Source of the DNA: Mycolicibacterium confluentis | Lineage (GTDB): Bacteria; Actinomycetota; Actinomycetes; Mycobacteriales; Mycobacteriaceae | NCBI RefSeq assembly: GCF_010729895.1 | Contig: NZ_AP022612.1 | Coordinates: forward strand, 186,001 to 250,000 | Direction: 5' to 3' | DNA length: 64,000 nucleotides | In this document: one piece after another, positions 1 to 8,215 of the stretch | Position numbering within the stretch: the first letter of the stretch is position 1 | Layout: each line of letters opens with the position of its first letter | Notes under the pieces: generated by a model | Seen by the model: only the letters and a program-made list of their open reading frames with translations | Told to the model about the DNA's origin: nothing | The model's database searches: none | Translations under genes and position numbers: made by a program

Positions 1-60
1 ACCTCGGGGGCGTCCCAGGTGGGGCGAGTAGAGTCCAGAGATCGGGGGAGGAGTAAACAC

Positions 61-390
61 ATGAGATCACTGTTTTCGGTGGGGCTGGCCGCTGCGGTGG
101 GCGGGGCGGGCCTATTGATGGGCGCCGGGATCGCCTCCGCGGCCCCAGATCTCGGTCCAGCCGTCAACACCACCTGCAACTATCCACAGGTGATGGCGGC
201 GCTGAACTCCGCGGATCCGGCGGCTGCGGCACAGTTCAATGCGTCCGGGTCGGGCGCATATCTGGGCCAATTCCTGGCTGCCCCAGTGGGTGAGCGACAG
301 ATGATGGCCCAGATGATTGTCAACATGCCGGGAAACCAGCAGTACATCGGGTTGCTGCAACAGGTGTTCACCACCTGCAACAACTTCTGA
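61..390 (+). CDS. Secreted hemophore-related protein (Rv0203/Rv1174c-like)
   Basis: A 109-residue exported protein. The N-terminus is basic-hydrophobic and ends in an AxA-type signal peptidase site near residue 27 (GIASA then AP). The mature part has two cysteines, C39 just before a YPQV motif and C106 near the C-terminus, which probably form the disulfide of this small helical family. Some members bind or shuttle haem; here that role is inferred from family resemblance only. The ATG at 61 follows a purine-rich GGGGAGGAG at good spacing, so an earlier in-frame GTG at 19 is not used. It converges on the IclR gene with a 6-bp gap. No regulatory site is visible in the short upstream sequence. 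Confidence 0.8.
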   Translation: MRSLFSVGLAAAVGGAGLLMGAGIASAAPDLGPAVNTTCNYPQVMAALNSADPAAAAQFNASGSGAYLGQFLAAPVGERQMMAQMIVNMPGNQQYIGLLQQVFTTCNNF

Positions 391-396
391 GCGAGA

Positions 397-1308
397 TCAC
401 GGACCAGTCCGCTTCGGTACGCCTCCGCCGAGTTGCTCGGTGATCGCGTCGGCAGTTGTCATGAGAGCCTGTGCGCGCTCGGTGATCTCGTTGTCGGTCA
501 AGGCTTTACCGATGTGCAGCGAGACGACCATCACCTGACGCCTGTGGTGATCGAAGACCGGCGCGGAGATGACGCTGATGTCGTGTGAACCGTCAGGCGT
601 GGCCTCGTCCCGCAGGTACACCCGTTCGCCGATATCGGACACCAACTCACCGAGCAGGGCGCGCAGTTCGTCCGGCAGTTCGGTCGACATACCCGCCATC
701 AGCGCGTAGAGGCGCCGGCCGCCGGGCGTCAGTCGCTCCACCAGATACCCGGCGGTGCGGCAGGTTTCAATCACCCGGTGCAGCCGAGCGGTCTTGGTGC
801 GCAGCGGCAGCGTCGGCTCCTTGGACAGCCATTCACGCAGCGCCTCGTCGTCCCACAACACGAACATCAGTCCGATCGGGGGCGCGAAGGGGTAGCTCTG
901 TCCGACCTCGACGCCCGACCGGGCACCGGGAGGCGCCACCAGTTCGATCAGCGTGATGCGGTCATCGATGACCCCGGACAGCGCGGCGGTGGCGCCGAAC
1001 CGCGCAGACAGCCGACTCAGTTCGTCACGTGCTCCGGGGCTCACACGCAGCGACTCCTGGGTCCGGTGCCCCAGCCTGATCAGGGCTGGGCCCAGGCGGT
1101 ATGTCTTGTCGACGTCGTCGCGCAGCACATATCCCGCATCGGCCAGTGCGGTGACGATGCCCAGGCACGTCGGCTTGCTCAGGCCGAGGCGGCGGGCCAG
1201 TTCGGAGACGCCGAACCGCTGGTCAGGGTGGTCGGCGAGGAAGTTGAGGATCTGGACCACCCGTTCGGTGGGCGGCGACGTGCGGCCTGAGGACCCGGGG
1301 GTGGACAC
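397..1308 (-). CDS. IclR-family transcriptional regulator
   Basis: A 303-residue protein with the two-domain IclR layout. A winged helix-turn-helix occupies about residues 14-75 (ERVVQILNFL, then SELARRLGLSKPTCLGIVTAL), and a C-terminal effector-binding domain runs to about residue 265. Start is GTG. It is divergent from the DUF1214 gene at 1394; the 85-bp gap holds a KstR box close to the other gene, so it may also act on that promoter, but no separate IclR palindrome could be recognised. The effector is unknown. The family assignment is firm; the link to sterol genes is positional inference. Confidence 0.85.
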   Translation of the reverse strand: MSTPGSSGRTSPPTERVVQILNFLADHPDQRFGVSELARRLGLSKPTCLGIVTALADAGYVLRDDVDKTYRLGPALIRLGHRTQESLRVSPGARDELSRLSARFGATAALSGVIDDRITLIELVAPPGARSGVEVGQSYPFAPPIGLMFVLWDDEALREWLSKEPTLPLRTKTARLHRVIETCRTAGYLVERLTPGGRRLYALMAGMSTELPDELRALLGELVSDIGERVYLRDEATPDGSHDISVISAPVFDHHRRQVMVVSLHIGKALTDNEITERAQALMTTADAITEQLGGGVPKRTGP

Positions 1309-1369
1309 GGCGCCAGGCTACCCCAACGGTTCATATATGTACCGCAATGGTCGAAATATTGACTCCTAT

Positions 1370-1383
1370 TGGAACGGGTTCTA
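1370..1383. promoter_or_regulatory. KstR operator box
   Basis: TGGAACGGGTTCTA matches the KstR consensus TnnAACnnGTTnnA at every fixed position. It ends 10 nt before the GTG start at 1394, and its last two bases begin the hexamer TAGTTT (1382-1387), a TAnnnT -10 element. A transcript starting about 6 nt further on would begin at the start codon. Confidence 0.85.
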
Positions 1384-1393
1384 GTTTCGAAGT

Positions 1394-2521
1394 GTGTACT
1401 CCAAGGCATTGACGGATGCGATCGCTGAGGCCGAGCACCTGGTGACGACGGCCCCGTTCATCGAATCGGACGCCGATCTCCTGGAAGGGCTGCAGTACCT
1501 GGCGGGTTGTATCGCCGGGTGCCTTCACCTGGCCTTCGACTACGAACGTGACCACCCCTTCTTCCAGTCGGGTACGGGCCCGTTCACCAAGATGGCGCTG
1601 GACAACCCGGACACGCTCTACTTCGGCACGCGGGTCCAGCCTGGCCACGAGTACGTCGTGACCGGTAAGCGCGGCAGCACCACGGACCTGAGTTTCCAAC
1701 TCCTCGGAGGCGAGTACACCGACGACAACGTGCCGGCCAGTCAGGCTGCGTTCGACGACCGCGAACTCGACATCGCCGAGGACGGCACGTTCGAATGGCG
1801 TATCACGCCGAACTCCCCATCCCAGCTGTTGGTGCGGGAGGTCTACAACGACTGGTCGGCCCAGCGCGGCCACATCAGCATCGCCCGGACGGACACCGCG
1901 GGCACTGCGCCGGCTCAGCTCTCCCGCGAGCTCGTCGAGAAGAGGTATGCGGTCGCCGCCAAGCAGTTGGTGCAGCGGGTCAAGACCTGGTTGCAGTTCC
2001 CGCAGTGGTTCTACAACACCCTTCCGGTCAACACGATGGTCGCGCCTCGGCTCACGCCGGGCGGTCTGGCGACACAGTATTCGTCGGTGGGGCACTTCGA
2101 CCTCAAGCCCGATGAGGCGATGATCATCACCGTTCCGGTGTCCGACGCGCCCTATATGGGATTCCAGCTGGGCAGCCTCTGGTACATCTCGCTGGACTAC
2201 ATCAACCACCAGACATCGCTGAACGGCACGCAGGCTCAAGCGGATCCGGACGGCAGGATCCGAATCGTGGTCTCGGACGCCAATCCCGGTGTGGCCAACT
2301 GGTGTGAAACGCTCGGGCACCGCAAGGGCTACCTGCAGTTCCGCTGGCAGCGCCTGTCCCGCGAGCTGACCGAGGCCGACGGCCCGACGGTCGAGGTGGT
2401 CGGCATCGACAAGGTCGCGGAGGTGCTGCCGCACTACGCGCACAACAAGATCTCCGGAGCGGACTGGCGCCAGCGGATTGCGCTGCGCCAGAAGCAGATC
2501 GCTGACAGGATGGTGGGCTGA
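1394..2521 (+). CDS. DUF1214-type protein of the KstR regulon (Rv3531c-like)
   Basis: A 375-residue protein without signal peptide or clear membrane segment. The C-terminal half resembles DUF1214, a fold with no assigned reaction. By length, context and its KstR box it corresponds to M. tuberculosis Rv3531c. The GTG start is chosen because the KstR box and the embedded -10 lie directly upstream, implying a leaderless message. The next gene (SDR) starts 2 bp after its stop and the sulfotransferase follows, so the three probably form one sterol-induced operon. No catalytic residue can be proposed from the sequence. Confidence 0.8.
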   Translation: MYSKALTDAIAEAEHLVTTAPFIESDADLLEGLQYLAGCIAGCLHLAFDYERDHPFFQSGTGPFTKMALDNPDTLYFGTRVQPGHEYVVTGKRGSTTDLSFQLLGGEYTDDNVPASQAAFDDRELDIAEDGTFEWRITPNSPSQLLVREVYNDWSAQRGHISIARTDTAGTAPAQLSRELVEKRYAVAAKQLVQRVKTWLQFPQWFYNTLPVNTMVAPRLTPGGLATQYSSVGHFDLKPDEAMIITVPVSDAPYMGFQLGSLWYISLDYINHQTSLNGTQAQADPDGRIRIVVSDANPGVANWCETLGHRKGYLQFRWQRLSRELTEADGPTVEVVGIDKVAEVLPHYAHNKISGADWRQRIALRQKQIADRMVG

Positions 2522-2523
2522 AG

Positions 2524-3315
2524 ATGACGGGTTCGTACGGACTTCTCGAAGGGAAGGTCGTGGTGATCAGCGGTGTCGGGCCTGCGCTGGGCACGACGCT
2601 GGCGCGGCGCTGCGCAGAGAACGGCGCCGACCTGGTGCTCGCCGCACGCACCGTGGAACGCCTCGAGGACGTGGCCAAACAGGTCACCGATCTGGGGCGA
2701 CGGGCGATCTCGGTGGGAACCGACATCACCGACGACGCTCAGGTCGAGAACCTGGTGAAGGCCACCCTCGATGCGTACGGCAGGGTCGATGTGTTGATCA
2801 ACAACGCATTTCGGGTGCCCTCGATGAAGCCGTTCGCCAACACCACCTACGAGCACATGCGCGACGCCATCGAACTGACCGTGTTCGGCGCACTTCGAAT
2901 GGTCCAGGGCTTCACCCCGGCGTTGGCAGAGTCCAAGGGCGCGGTGGTCAACGTCAACTCGATGGTGGTGCGGCATTCGCAGGCCAAGTACGGCGCCTAC
3001 AAGATGGCGAAGTCCGCACTGCTCGCGATGTCGCAGACCCTGGCCACCGAGTTGGGGGAACAGGGGATCCGGGTCAATTCCGTGCTGCCGGGCTACATCT
3101 GGGGCGGAACCCTGGAGTCCTACTTTTCGCATCAGGCCGGCAAGTACGGCACCTCGGTCGAGGAGATCTACAAGGCCGCCGCGGCCGCGTCCGACCTGAA
3201 ACGCCTGCCCACCGAGGATGAGGTGGCTTCGGCGATCCTGTTCATGGCCAGCGACCTGTCCAGTGGAATAACCGGGCAGGCGCTCGACGTCAACTGTGGG
3301 GAGTTCAAGGCATGA
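2524..3315 (+). CDS. Short-chain dehydrogenase/reductase (Rv3530c-like)
   Basis: A 263-residue classical SDR, here with a GVGPALG version of the glycine-rich loop near residues 18-24, an NNAF segment (usually NNAG), a catalytic YxxxK (YGAYKMAKS) and a C-terminal SGITGQALDVNCGE typical of cytosolic SDRs. NAD(P) dependence is expected. Substrate is not determined; the sterol operon suggests a hydroxy- or keto-steroid or a side-chain intermediate. It is separated by 2 bp from the DUF1214 gene, so coupling is likely. The glycine loop deviates from TGxxxGxG, having SGVGPALG, which is unusual but seen in some SDR subfamilies. Confidence 0.85.
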   Translation: MTGSYGLLEGKVVVISGVGPALGTTLARRCAENGADLVLAARTVERLEDVAKQVTDLGRRAISVGTDITDDAQVENLVKATLDAYGRVDVLINNAFRVPSMKPFANTTYEHMRDAIELTVFGALRMVQGFTPALAESKGAVVNVNSMVVRHSQAKYGAYKMAKSALLAMSQTLATELGEQGIRVNSVLPGYIWGGTLESYFSHQAGKYGTSVEEIYKAAAAASDLKRLPTEDEVASAILFMASDLSSGITGQALDVNCGEFKA

Positions 3316-3361
3316 CGCGAGCGGGGAAACAGCGAGGACCGGAGCTTGTCGGAGTCGAGGC

Positions 3362-4510
3362 ATGAGCCCCATACGCACCGATGTCGGTACGGTTGAGGAT
3401 CTGCACGCCTCGGCGGTAAAAGCCTGCGGTCTCGACGATTTCGGCTCCGATGACGACAACTACCGGGAGGCCCTCGGGGTGCTCCTCGAGTCGTACGCCC
3501 GTGATGCGGAACTGACCGAGTTCGGCAGCAAGATGCAGCGGTTCTTCGCCCGCAACGCCCTGGTGGCGCGACTGCTGAGCGAGGCGTCGTGGAAGCAGCA
3601 TCCGCAGCACGCGGACGTCGCCATCGAACGCCCCATCTTCGTCACCGGATTGCCGCGCACCGGCACCACGGCCCTGCACCGACTGCTGACCGCCGACCCG
3701 GACCACCAGGGCCTGGAACTGTGGCTCGCGGAGTTCCCGCAGCCACGCCCGCCACGCGAAAGCTGGCCGCAGAACCCGGTGTTCGCTGAACTCGATGCCC
3801 GCTTCAAGAAGGCCCACGAGGAGAACCCGGACTACACCGGTCTGCATTACATGACCGCCGACGAGGTCGAGGAATGCTGGCAGCTTCTGCGGCAGTCCCT
3901 GCACTCGGTGTCCTATGAGACGTTGGCTCATGTGCCCACCTACTCGCAGTGGCTGTCGCAGCAGGACTGGAGCCTGCCGTATCAGCGGCACCGCCGCAAC
4001 CTGCAGCTGATCGGCCTCAACGAGCCCGAAAAGCGTTGGGTGCTCAAGAATCCCAGCCACCTGTTCGCCCTCGACGCTCTGATGGCCACCTATCCCGACG
4101 CGTTGGTCATCCAATGCCATCGCCCAGCCGAGACCATCATGGCCTCGATGTGCTCACTGGCCGCGCACACCACCGCGGGCTGGTCCACCAAGTTCGTCGG
4201 CGCTCAGATCGGAGCGGATTCGCTCGAGACCTGGTCACGCGGCTTGGAGAAGTTCGACGCCGAACGCGCGAAACACAATCCGGCGCAGTTCTGCGACATC
4301 GACTACTTCGACTTCGTCGGCGACCCAGTCTCCTGCGTCGAGGGCATCTACCGCCACTTCGGCCTCGACCTGACCGATGCCGCCCGGAAGGCCATACGGG
4401 ATATGCACACCGAAAGCCAGGAGGGTCCGCGTGCCCCAAAGCACACCTACTCGCTGGACGACTACGGTCTGACCGCCGAACAGGTCAAGGAGCGCTTCGC
4501 AGGACTGTGA
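3362..4510 (+). CDS. Sulfotransferase-domain protein (Rv3529c-like)
   Basis: A 382-residue sulfotransferase family protein. The PAPS 5'-phosphosulfate loop is plain at residues 93-108 (FVTGLPRTGTTALHRL), followed by VLKNPSH and a downstream CHRPAETIMAS that would contact the 3'-phosphate. The ATG at 3362 is preferred to an in-frame upstream start at 3296 that would sit inside the SDR gene. It is the third gene of the KstR-controlled operon. The acceptor is unknown; a sterol hydroxyl is possible, yet the mycobacterial members of this group have no proven substrate known to me. It converges on the metallo-beta-lactamase-fold gene with a 6-bp gap. Confidence 0.8.
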   Translation: MSPIRTDVGTVEDLHASAVKACGLDDFGSDDDNYREALGVLLESYARDAELTEFGSKMQRFFARNALVARLLSEASWKQHPQHADVAIERPIFVTGLPRTGTTALHRLLTADPDHQGLELWLAEFPQPRPPRESWPQNPVFAELDARFKKAHEENPDYTGLHYMTADEVEECWQLLRQSLHSVSYETLAHVPTYSQWLSQQDWSLPYQRHRRNLQLIGLNEPEKRWVLKNPSHLFALDALMATYPDALVIQCHRPAETIMASMCSLAAHTTAGWSTKFVGAQIGADSLETWSRGLEKFDAERAKHNPAQFCDIDYFDFVGDPVSCVEGIYRHFGLDLTDAARKAIRDMHTESQEGPRAPKHTYSLDDYGLTAEQVKERFAGL

Positions 4511-4516
4511 CGTCCG

Positions 4517-5200
4517 TCAGGGCTGCAGGAACGGGTTGGTGCGGCGTTCCATCCCGATGGTCGTCGGGTCACCATGGCCGGGCAGCACCAGCGTGCGATC
4601 GTCGAGCACCAGCAGCTTCGAAATGATCGATCCCAGAAGGTGGTTGCCGCTGCCGCCGCCCAGATCGGTGCGCCCGACGGTGCCGCTGAAAAGCGTGTCG
4701 CCGGTGAACACGATGTCGGGGTGCCGTTCATCGGCGATGCGGAACGTCACCGATCCTGGGGTGTGCCCGGGAGTGTGATCGACATGCACCGGGATGCCGG
4801 CCACTGAGATTCGGTCCCCGTCGGCCATCTCGATGACCTGCTCGGGTTCGCGGCACAGGAGGCCGACGAGTCGCTGGGTGACAGCTGGGCCGACTCCTCG
4901 CAGTGGACTCCGCAGCATCGGGCGGTCCGCACCGTGGATGTAGCAGGGCACATTGTGTTGGTCGCTGAACCGTTGTGCGGTCCAGATGTGGTCGAGGTGA
5001 CCATGGGTGACCAGCGTGGCGCGCGGGGCCAGGCGGTGTTCCCGCAGCAGTTGGCGGAGACGAGGCAGCGCACCGTCTCCGGGATCGATCACGAGAGCTT
5101 CGCGGTCGCCGCTGCGGAACACCACGTAGCAGTTGGTGGAGACCCAACCGGTGCGGAAGCTGACGATCTCCAGGGGTCCGACGCGTTGGTGGACTGTCAC
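4517..5200 (-). CDS. MBL-fold metallohydrolase (glyoxalase II-like)
   Basis: A 227-residue metallo-beta-lactamase-fold hydrolase. The binuclear metal motif THGHLDH is at residues 65-71 (H66, H68, D70, H71), with further ligands in HTPGHTPGS, FTGDTLFSG and PGHGDPTT. The layout matches hydroxyacylglutathione-hydrolase-like enzymes that cut thioesters. Mycobacteria lack glutathione, so mycothiol or CoA thioesters are more plausible substrates. It starts with GTG and lies 12 bp downstream of the 154-residue gene on the same strand, so it may be the last gene of a kshA operon driven from the KstR box at 6869. Confidence 0.8.
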   Translation of the reverse strand: MTVHQRVGPLEIVSFRTGWVSTNCYVVFRSGDREALVIDPGDGALPRLRQLLREHRLAPRATLVTHGHLDHIWTAQRFSDQHNVPCYIHGADRPMLRSPLRGVGPAVTQRLVGLLCREPEQVIEMADGDRISVAGIPVHVDHTPGHTPGSVTFRIADERHPDIVFTGDTLFSGTVGRTDLGGGSGNHLLGSIISKLLVLDDRTLVLPGHGDPTTIGMERRTNPFLQP

Positions 5201-5212
5201 GGCCTGAATGGG

Positions 5213-5677
5213 TCAGCCGTCGCCGGGGGACGGCGCCGTGGACACCGCCTCGAGGCACCCTTCGGCGATCGCGTGCTTGATGCTGTCGCTCAACCGGGGG
5301 CAGGCCCGCAGCTGGGAACTCTGCTTGCCCTCGGCGCGGGCCTCGGCGAACACCGCACACCGCTGCGTGGCGTCGGAATTCCACTGCACGGCAGTGTGTT
5401 CGGGGCCCAGCTTCTTCACTGCGACGGTCGCGTGGCAGAACCGGCAGTCCACCGGCGTCAGGCCCGATGTGAGGTACCGGTCTCGGTCCGCCTGAGAGGC
5501 GGCACGGATCGCCGCGGCTCGGTCCGGGTCGGAGGCGTAATCGGGTGCCTTACGCCAACTCCCCGAACTCGGCCGCGACGGCTCGTGGTGCTCATCGTCG
5601 TCGTCGTGTCCGCCGTGCAGGAGCACCATCGATCGGGAGAGCCGATCGATGTCCGGTGCCTCCTTGCGCTGGTTCAT
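5213..5677 (-). CDS. Cysteine/histidine-rich hypothetical protein (Rv3527-like)
   Basis: A 154-residue soluble protein of unknown function. A His/Asp-rich stretch (residues 21-32, HGGHDDDDEHHE) is followed by C78xxC81, C107, C126 and C141, a set that could bind a metal or an Fe-S cluster. Its ATG overlaps the kshA stop codon by one base (TGATG), so the two are translationally coupled. Position next to kshA matches Rv3527 in M. tuberculosis. A part in KshAB activity or assembly is only a guess. Confidence 0.7.
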   Translation of the reverse strand: MNQRKEAPDIDRLSRSMVLLHGGHDDDDEHHEPSRPSSGSWRKAPDYASDPDRAAAIRAASQADRDRYLTSGLTPVDCRFCHATVAVKKLGPEHTAVQWNSDATQRCAVFAEARAEGKQSSQLRACPRLSDSIKHAIAEGCLEAVSTAPSPGDG

Positions 5678-6840
5678 CAGGACACTTCGGTCGGCTGCTC
5701 AGCTTCGAGTTCGGCCTTCCGGCGCAGGTTCTCCTCGACCTCCACGTGCCACTTCTCGTTGGCGGCGCTGGTGTCGACCTCCATCTCGAACCGGTCCGTC
5801 ATATCCGGAGTGATGTCGGCGACGTCGACGTAGAACTGCTGGTACCAGCGGCGCATCTGATATACCGCGCCGTCCTCCTCGACCAGCAGAGGGTTGTCGA
5901 TGCGCGTCTTGTGCTTCCAGATCTCGACGTCCTGCAGGAAGCCCTTGCTCACCCCGTCAGTGAACGCGTCCGCAAGCTTCTCGGTGGTGGCGTCGTCCAG
6001 GCCCTGCGGCTTCTCGACGATGACGCCCCACTGCAGAACGAAGCTGTCCTGGCTCACGGGGTAGTGGCAGTTGATCAGGATCGACTCGGCCTTGAAGTCG
6101 CCGTAGGTGTTGTGCAGCCAGTTGATCATGAACGACGGGCCGAAGTACGAGGCCTCGGAGTCCAGCTTGGCGTCGCCATACGCCGTGCCCATGTCATTGA
6201 TGTCAGGCCGGCCGACATTGTGCAGGTACTGGCTGGCGATGTGGCCTTCGAAGACGTTCTTGAAGTACGTCGGCAGGCCGAAGTGGATGTAGAAGAAGTG
6301 CGCCATGTCGGTGACGTTGTCGATGATCTCGCGGCAGTTGCTGCCCTCGATCAACAGCGTGTTCCACTTCCAGTCGGTCCACTCGCCGCTGGCCCATTCC
6401 GGGATGTCCGGGATGCGGACCTCGGGCTGGGGCGGATTGCCCTCGTGGTCATGCCAGACGAACAGCAGGCCACCGCGCACATCGGTGTGCCACGCCCGGG
6501 TGCGCGCCAGTCGCGGCGTGCGCTTGGCGTAGGGCACCAGCTTGCACTTGCCGTCGCCACCCCAGCGCCAGTCGTGGAACGGGCAGGCGATCTCGTCACC
6601 CTTGATCGTGCCCTGCGAGAGATCTCCACCCATGTGGCGGCAGTACGCATCGAGGATCTTCAGTTCACCCGACGAATCCGCGAACACCACAAGCTTGGTG
6701 CCGAACGCGGTGATCGGGTGCGGCTTGCCATCCAGGAAATCCTTCACCGGGCCCAGGCAGTGCCAGCCCCGGGCGTACCGGTCCGGCAGCGCGCCGGTAT
6801 CGATCTCGCGAATGCCGCCGCGGGCTGTTTCAGTCGTCAC
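5677..6840 (-). CDS. kshA: 3-ketosteroid 9-alpha-hydroxylase, oxygenase subunit KshA
   Basis: A 387-residue Rieske non-haem iron oxygenase. The [2Fe-2S] Rieske ligands are C67-x-H69 and C86-x2-H89 (CRHMGGD, CPFHDW). The mononuclear iron site is seen at D178, H181 and H186 within NVTDMAHFFYIHFG, with a further Asp expected nearer the C-terminus. With the reductase KshB, which is not in this window, it hydroxylates C9 of androstadienedione-type steroids and so triggers opening of ring B. Start is GTG with GGAGG upstream. A KstR box lies 28 nt before the start. It is followed by the coupled Rv3527-like gene and the MBL-fold gene. Confidence 0.95.
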   Translation of the reverse strand: MTTETARGGIREIDTGALPDRYARGWHCLGPVKDFLDGKPHPITAFGTKLVVFADSSGELKILDAYCRHMGGDLSQGTIKGDEIACPFHDWRWGGDGKCKLVPYAKRTPRLARTRAWHTDVRGGLLFVWHDHEGNPPQPEVRIPDIPEWASGEWTDWKWNTLLIEGSNCREIIDNVTDMAHFFYIHFGLPTYFKNVFEGHIASQYLHNVGRPDINDMGTAYGDAKLDSEASYFGPSFMINWLHNTYGDFKAESILINCHYPVSQDSFVLQWGVIVEKPQGLDDATTEKLADAFTDGVSKGFLQDVEIWKHKTRIDNPLLVEEDGAVYQMRRWYQQFYVDVADITPDMTDRFEMEVDTSAANEKWHVEVEENLRRKAELEAEQPTEVS

Positions 6841-6868
6841 TTCGCGCCTCCAGTTGATGCCTTCTAAC

Positions 6869-6882
6869 TAGAACACGTTACA
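6869..6882. promoter_or_regulatory. KstR operator box upstream of kshA
   Basis: TAGAACACGTTACA fits TnnAACnnGTTnnA at every fixed position. On the minus strand the box continues into TAGTTA, a possible -10 for kshA. The lipoprotein gene on the other side is also on the minus strand and points away from the box. Confidence 0.85.
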
Positions 6883-6952
6883 GTTTTACCCGGTTTAAAC
6901 GCAATGCAACCCAGGTCTAGCTGGAAAAACGGTGACTAAAGTCCCACCGGAT

Positions 6953-7582
6953 TCAGCTTTGCTCGGCCAATCCCACCCGCAGGGCGATCTGCTGCATCCT
7001 GCCGATGCTGGTCACGAACTCGTCGGTGGTGGCGTCGCCGGTGGCGCTCTGGAACTCAAGACGCACCAGCGCGGGTCCCTGCGTGAAGAACAGCAGCGTG
7101 ACGGCCTTCGCGCCGTCAGGTGCATCGCCCCGGATCACGGTGCCGTCCGTCCCCACCCGGGACGGCTGCGGCGTACCGCCGACGACCACCGAATCGACCG
7201 TGGTCAGGGCCTGTCGCAGCGTCGCGGTCGCGGTCGCGGGGTCGGGGTAGATCGCGAACGTCGCCGAGATGGCCCGGGTGTCGTCGGAGTTGACGAACAG
7301 CGCGCTGGCGCCCGGAAGGCCGCTGGGGTTCGGCGTCGACGACCGCGCCGCGAACGTGTCCTCCCCATCGGACAGGTCGTCGGCGGTCAGGAGAAGGGCG
7401 CTGTAGTCGACAGCGGCGTCGTCCTTCTTGGTGCTGGTCGTCGTCGGGGATGTGGTCGACGGGACGACGCTGGTCGACGGTGACAACTCGTTGAGATCCG
7501 AGGTGGTACTGCATCCGACGACGGACAGCGCCATGGTCACAGCGGTGACTGCGACGAGGCGACGGCGATTGATGAGGGGCAT
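6953..7582 (-). CDS. Putative secreted lipoprotein
   Basis: A 209-residue protein starting at the ATG at 7582, chosen because it gives a proper lipoprotein signal: an arginine-rich start (INRRRLVAV), a hydrophobic core and a VVGC lipobox at about residues 21-24. A Ser/Thr-rich linker follows, then a compact beta-rich domain with no motif I recognise. It would be anchored on the outer face of the cytoplasmic membrane. It lies on the same strand as kshA but downstream of SnoaL by 228 bp, in which nothing else is evident. Function unknown. Confidence 0.7.
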   Translation of the reverse strand: MPLINRRRLVAVTAVTMALSVVGCSTTSDLNELSPSTSVVPSTTSPTTTSTKKDDAAVDYSALLLTADDLSDGEDTFAARSSTPNPSGLPGASALFVNSDDTRAISATFAIYPDPATATATLRQALTTVDSVVVGGTPQPSRVGTDGTVIRGDAPDGAKAVTLLFFTQGPALVRLEFQSATGDATTDEFVTSIGRMQQIALRVGLAEQS

Positions 7583-7810
7583 GGGAAATTTCGACACAGG
7601 GGAGAAGTCTTTGCGGTGGCAGGGCGCACTGAACGGACATGAAGAGTGGGGATCAACCCCACCGTACCTGGGTGCGGTCGCGGCGTTGAGCCGCGACGGG
7701 GCCGCCCGCCACGGCGGTCCCGCGAAGGTGCAGGTCATGCGAGACACCCGACCGTCGGGCCCTGGTGAAACTCTCCTGGACGCGGAGGCGCGCGACGCGG
7801 GCTCAGCGCC

Positions 7811-8215
7811 TCAGATCTTCCGTGCCGACGCGGTCGCGCGGTCGACTTCCCAGTACGCGCGCAGTGCGGTGAGCTTTCCGGCGTCGTTGACTCGGTACGT
7901 GAACACTCCCTCGGCGACGACGCGGTAGCCGGCGGTCTCGATCACGATGTGCCCGACGTTCGCCTCCTCGTCGCCGCACTGGTACGTCTTCTCAAAATGA
8001 AAAGTCAGGGCGCTCGGCGCGATGGCCATATCGTAGAAGCGCGAGATCGCGTCCAAGCCGCGGTGGCCCCTGCCCTCGGGATCGAAATGCGAGGGGCCGA
8101 TCGGATCCTCGACGATCGCGTCGTCATCGAACAGCGCCAGCCATGCTTCCTTGTCGTGCGCGGTGGCCGCCGCACGGGAGCGTTCGCCGGCCAGGTGCAC
8201 CGCGGATGCGGTCAT
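7811..8215 (-). CDS. NTF2/SnoaL-like protein, steroid-isomerase-like
   Basis: A 134-residue protein of the NTF2 cone fold (HDKEAWLALFDDDAIVEDPIG, then EGRGHRG and a C-terminal AYWEVD). Members include ketosteroid isomerases and polyketide cyclases. An Asp/Glu-rich first helix and pocket tyrosines are present, but no catalytic residue can be assigned safely. Its ATG overlaps the stop codon of the upstream LLM gene (ATGA), so it is co-translated with it. Likely last gene of the operon DUF35-ltp4-ltp3-LLM-SnoaL led by the KstR box at 12373. Confidence 0.75.
   Translation of the reverse strand: MTASAVHLAGERSRAAATAHDKEAWLALFDDDAIVEDPIGPSHFDPEGRGHRGLDAISRFYDMAIAPSALTFHFEKTYQCGDEEANVGHIVIETAGYRVVAEGVFTYRVNDAGKLTALRAYWEVDRATASARKI

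Noticed and set aside
2434..3459. Long minus-strand frame opposite the SDR gene
   Set aside because: Antisense shadow of a high-GC gene; the plus strand encodes a complete SDR with all motifs.
7583..7747. N-terminal extension of the lipoprotein gene
   Set aside because: The extra 55 residues would precede the arginine-rich start of the signal sequence and carry no conserved pattern.
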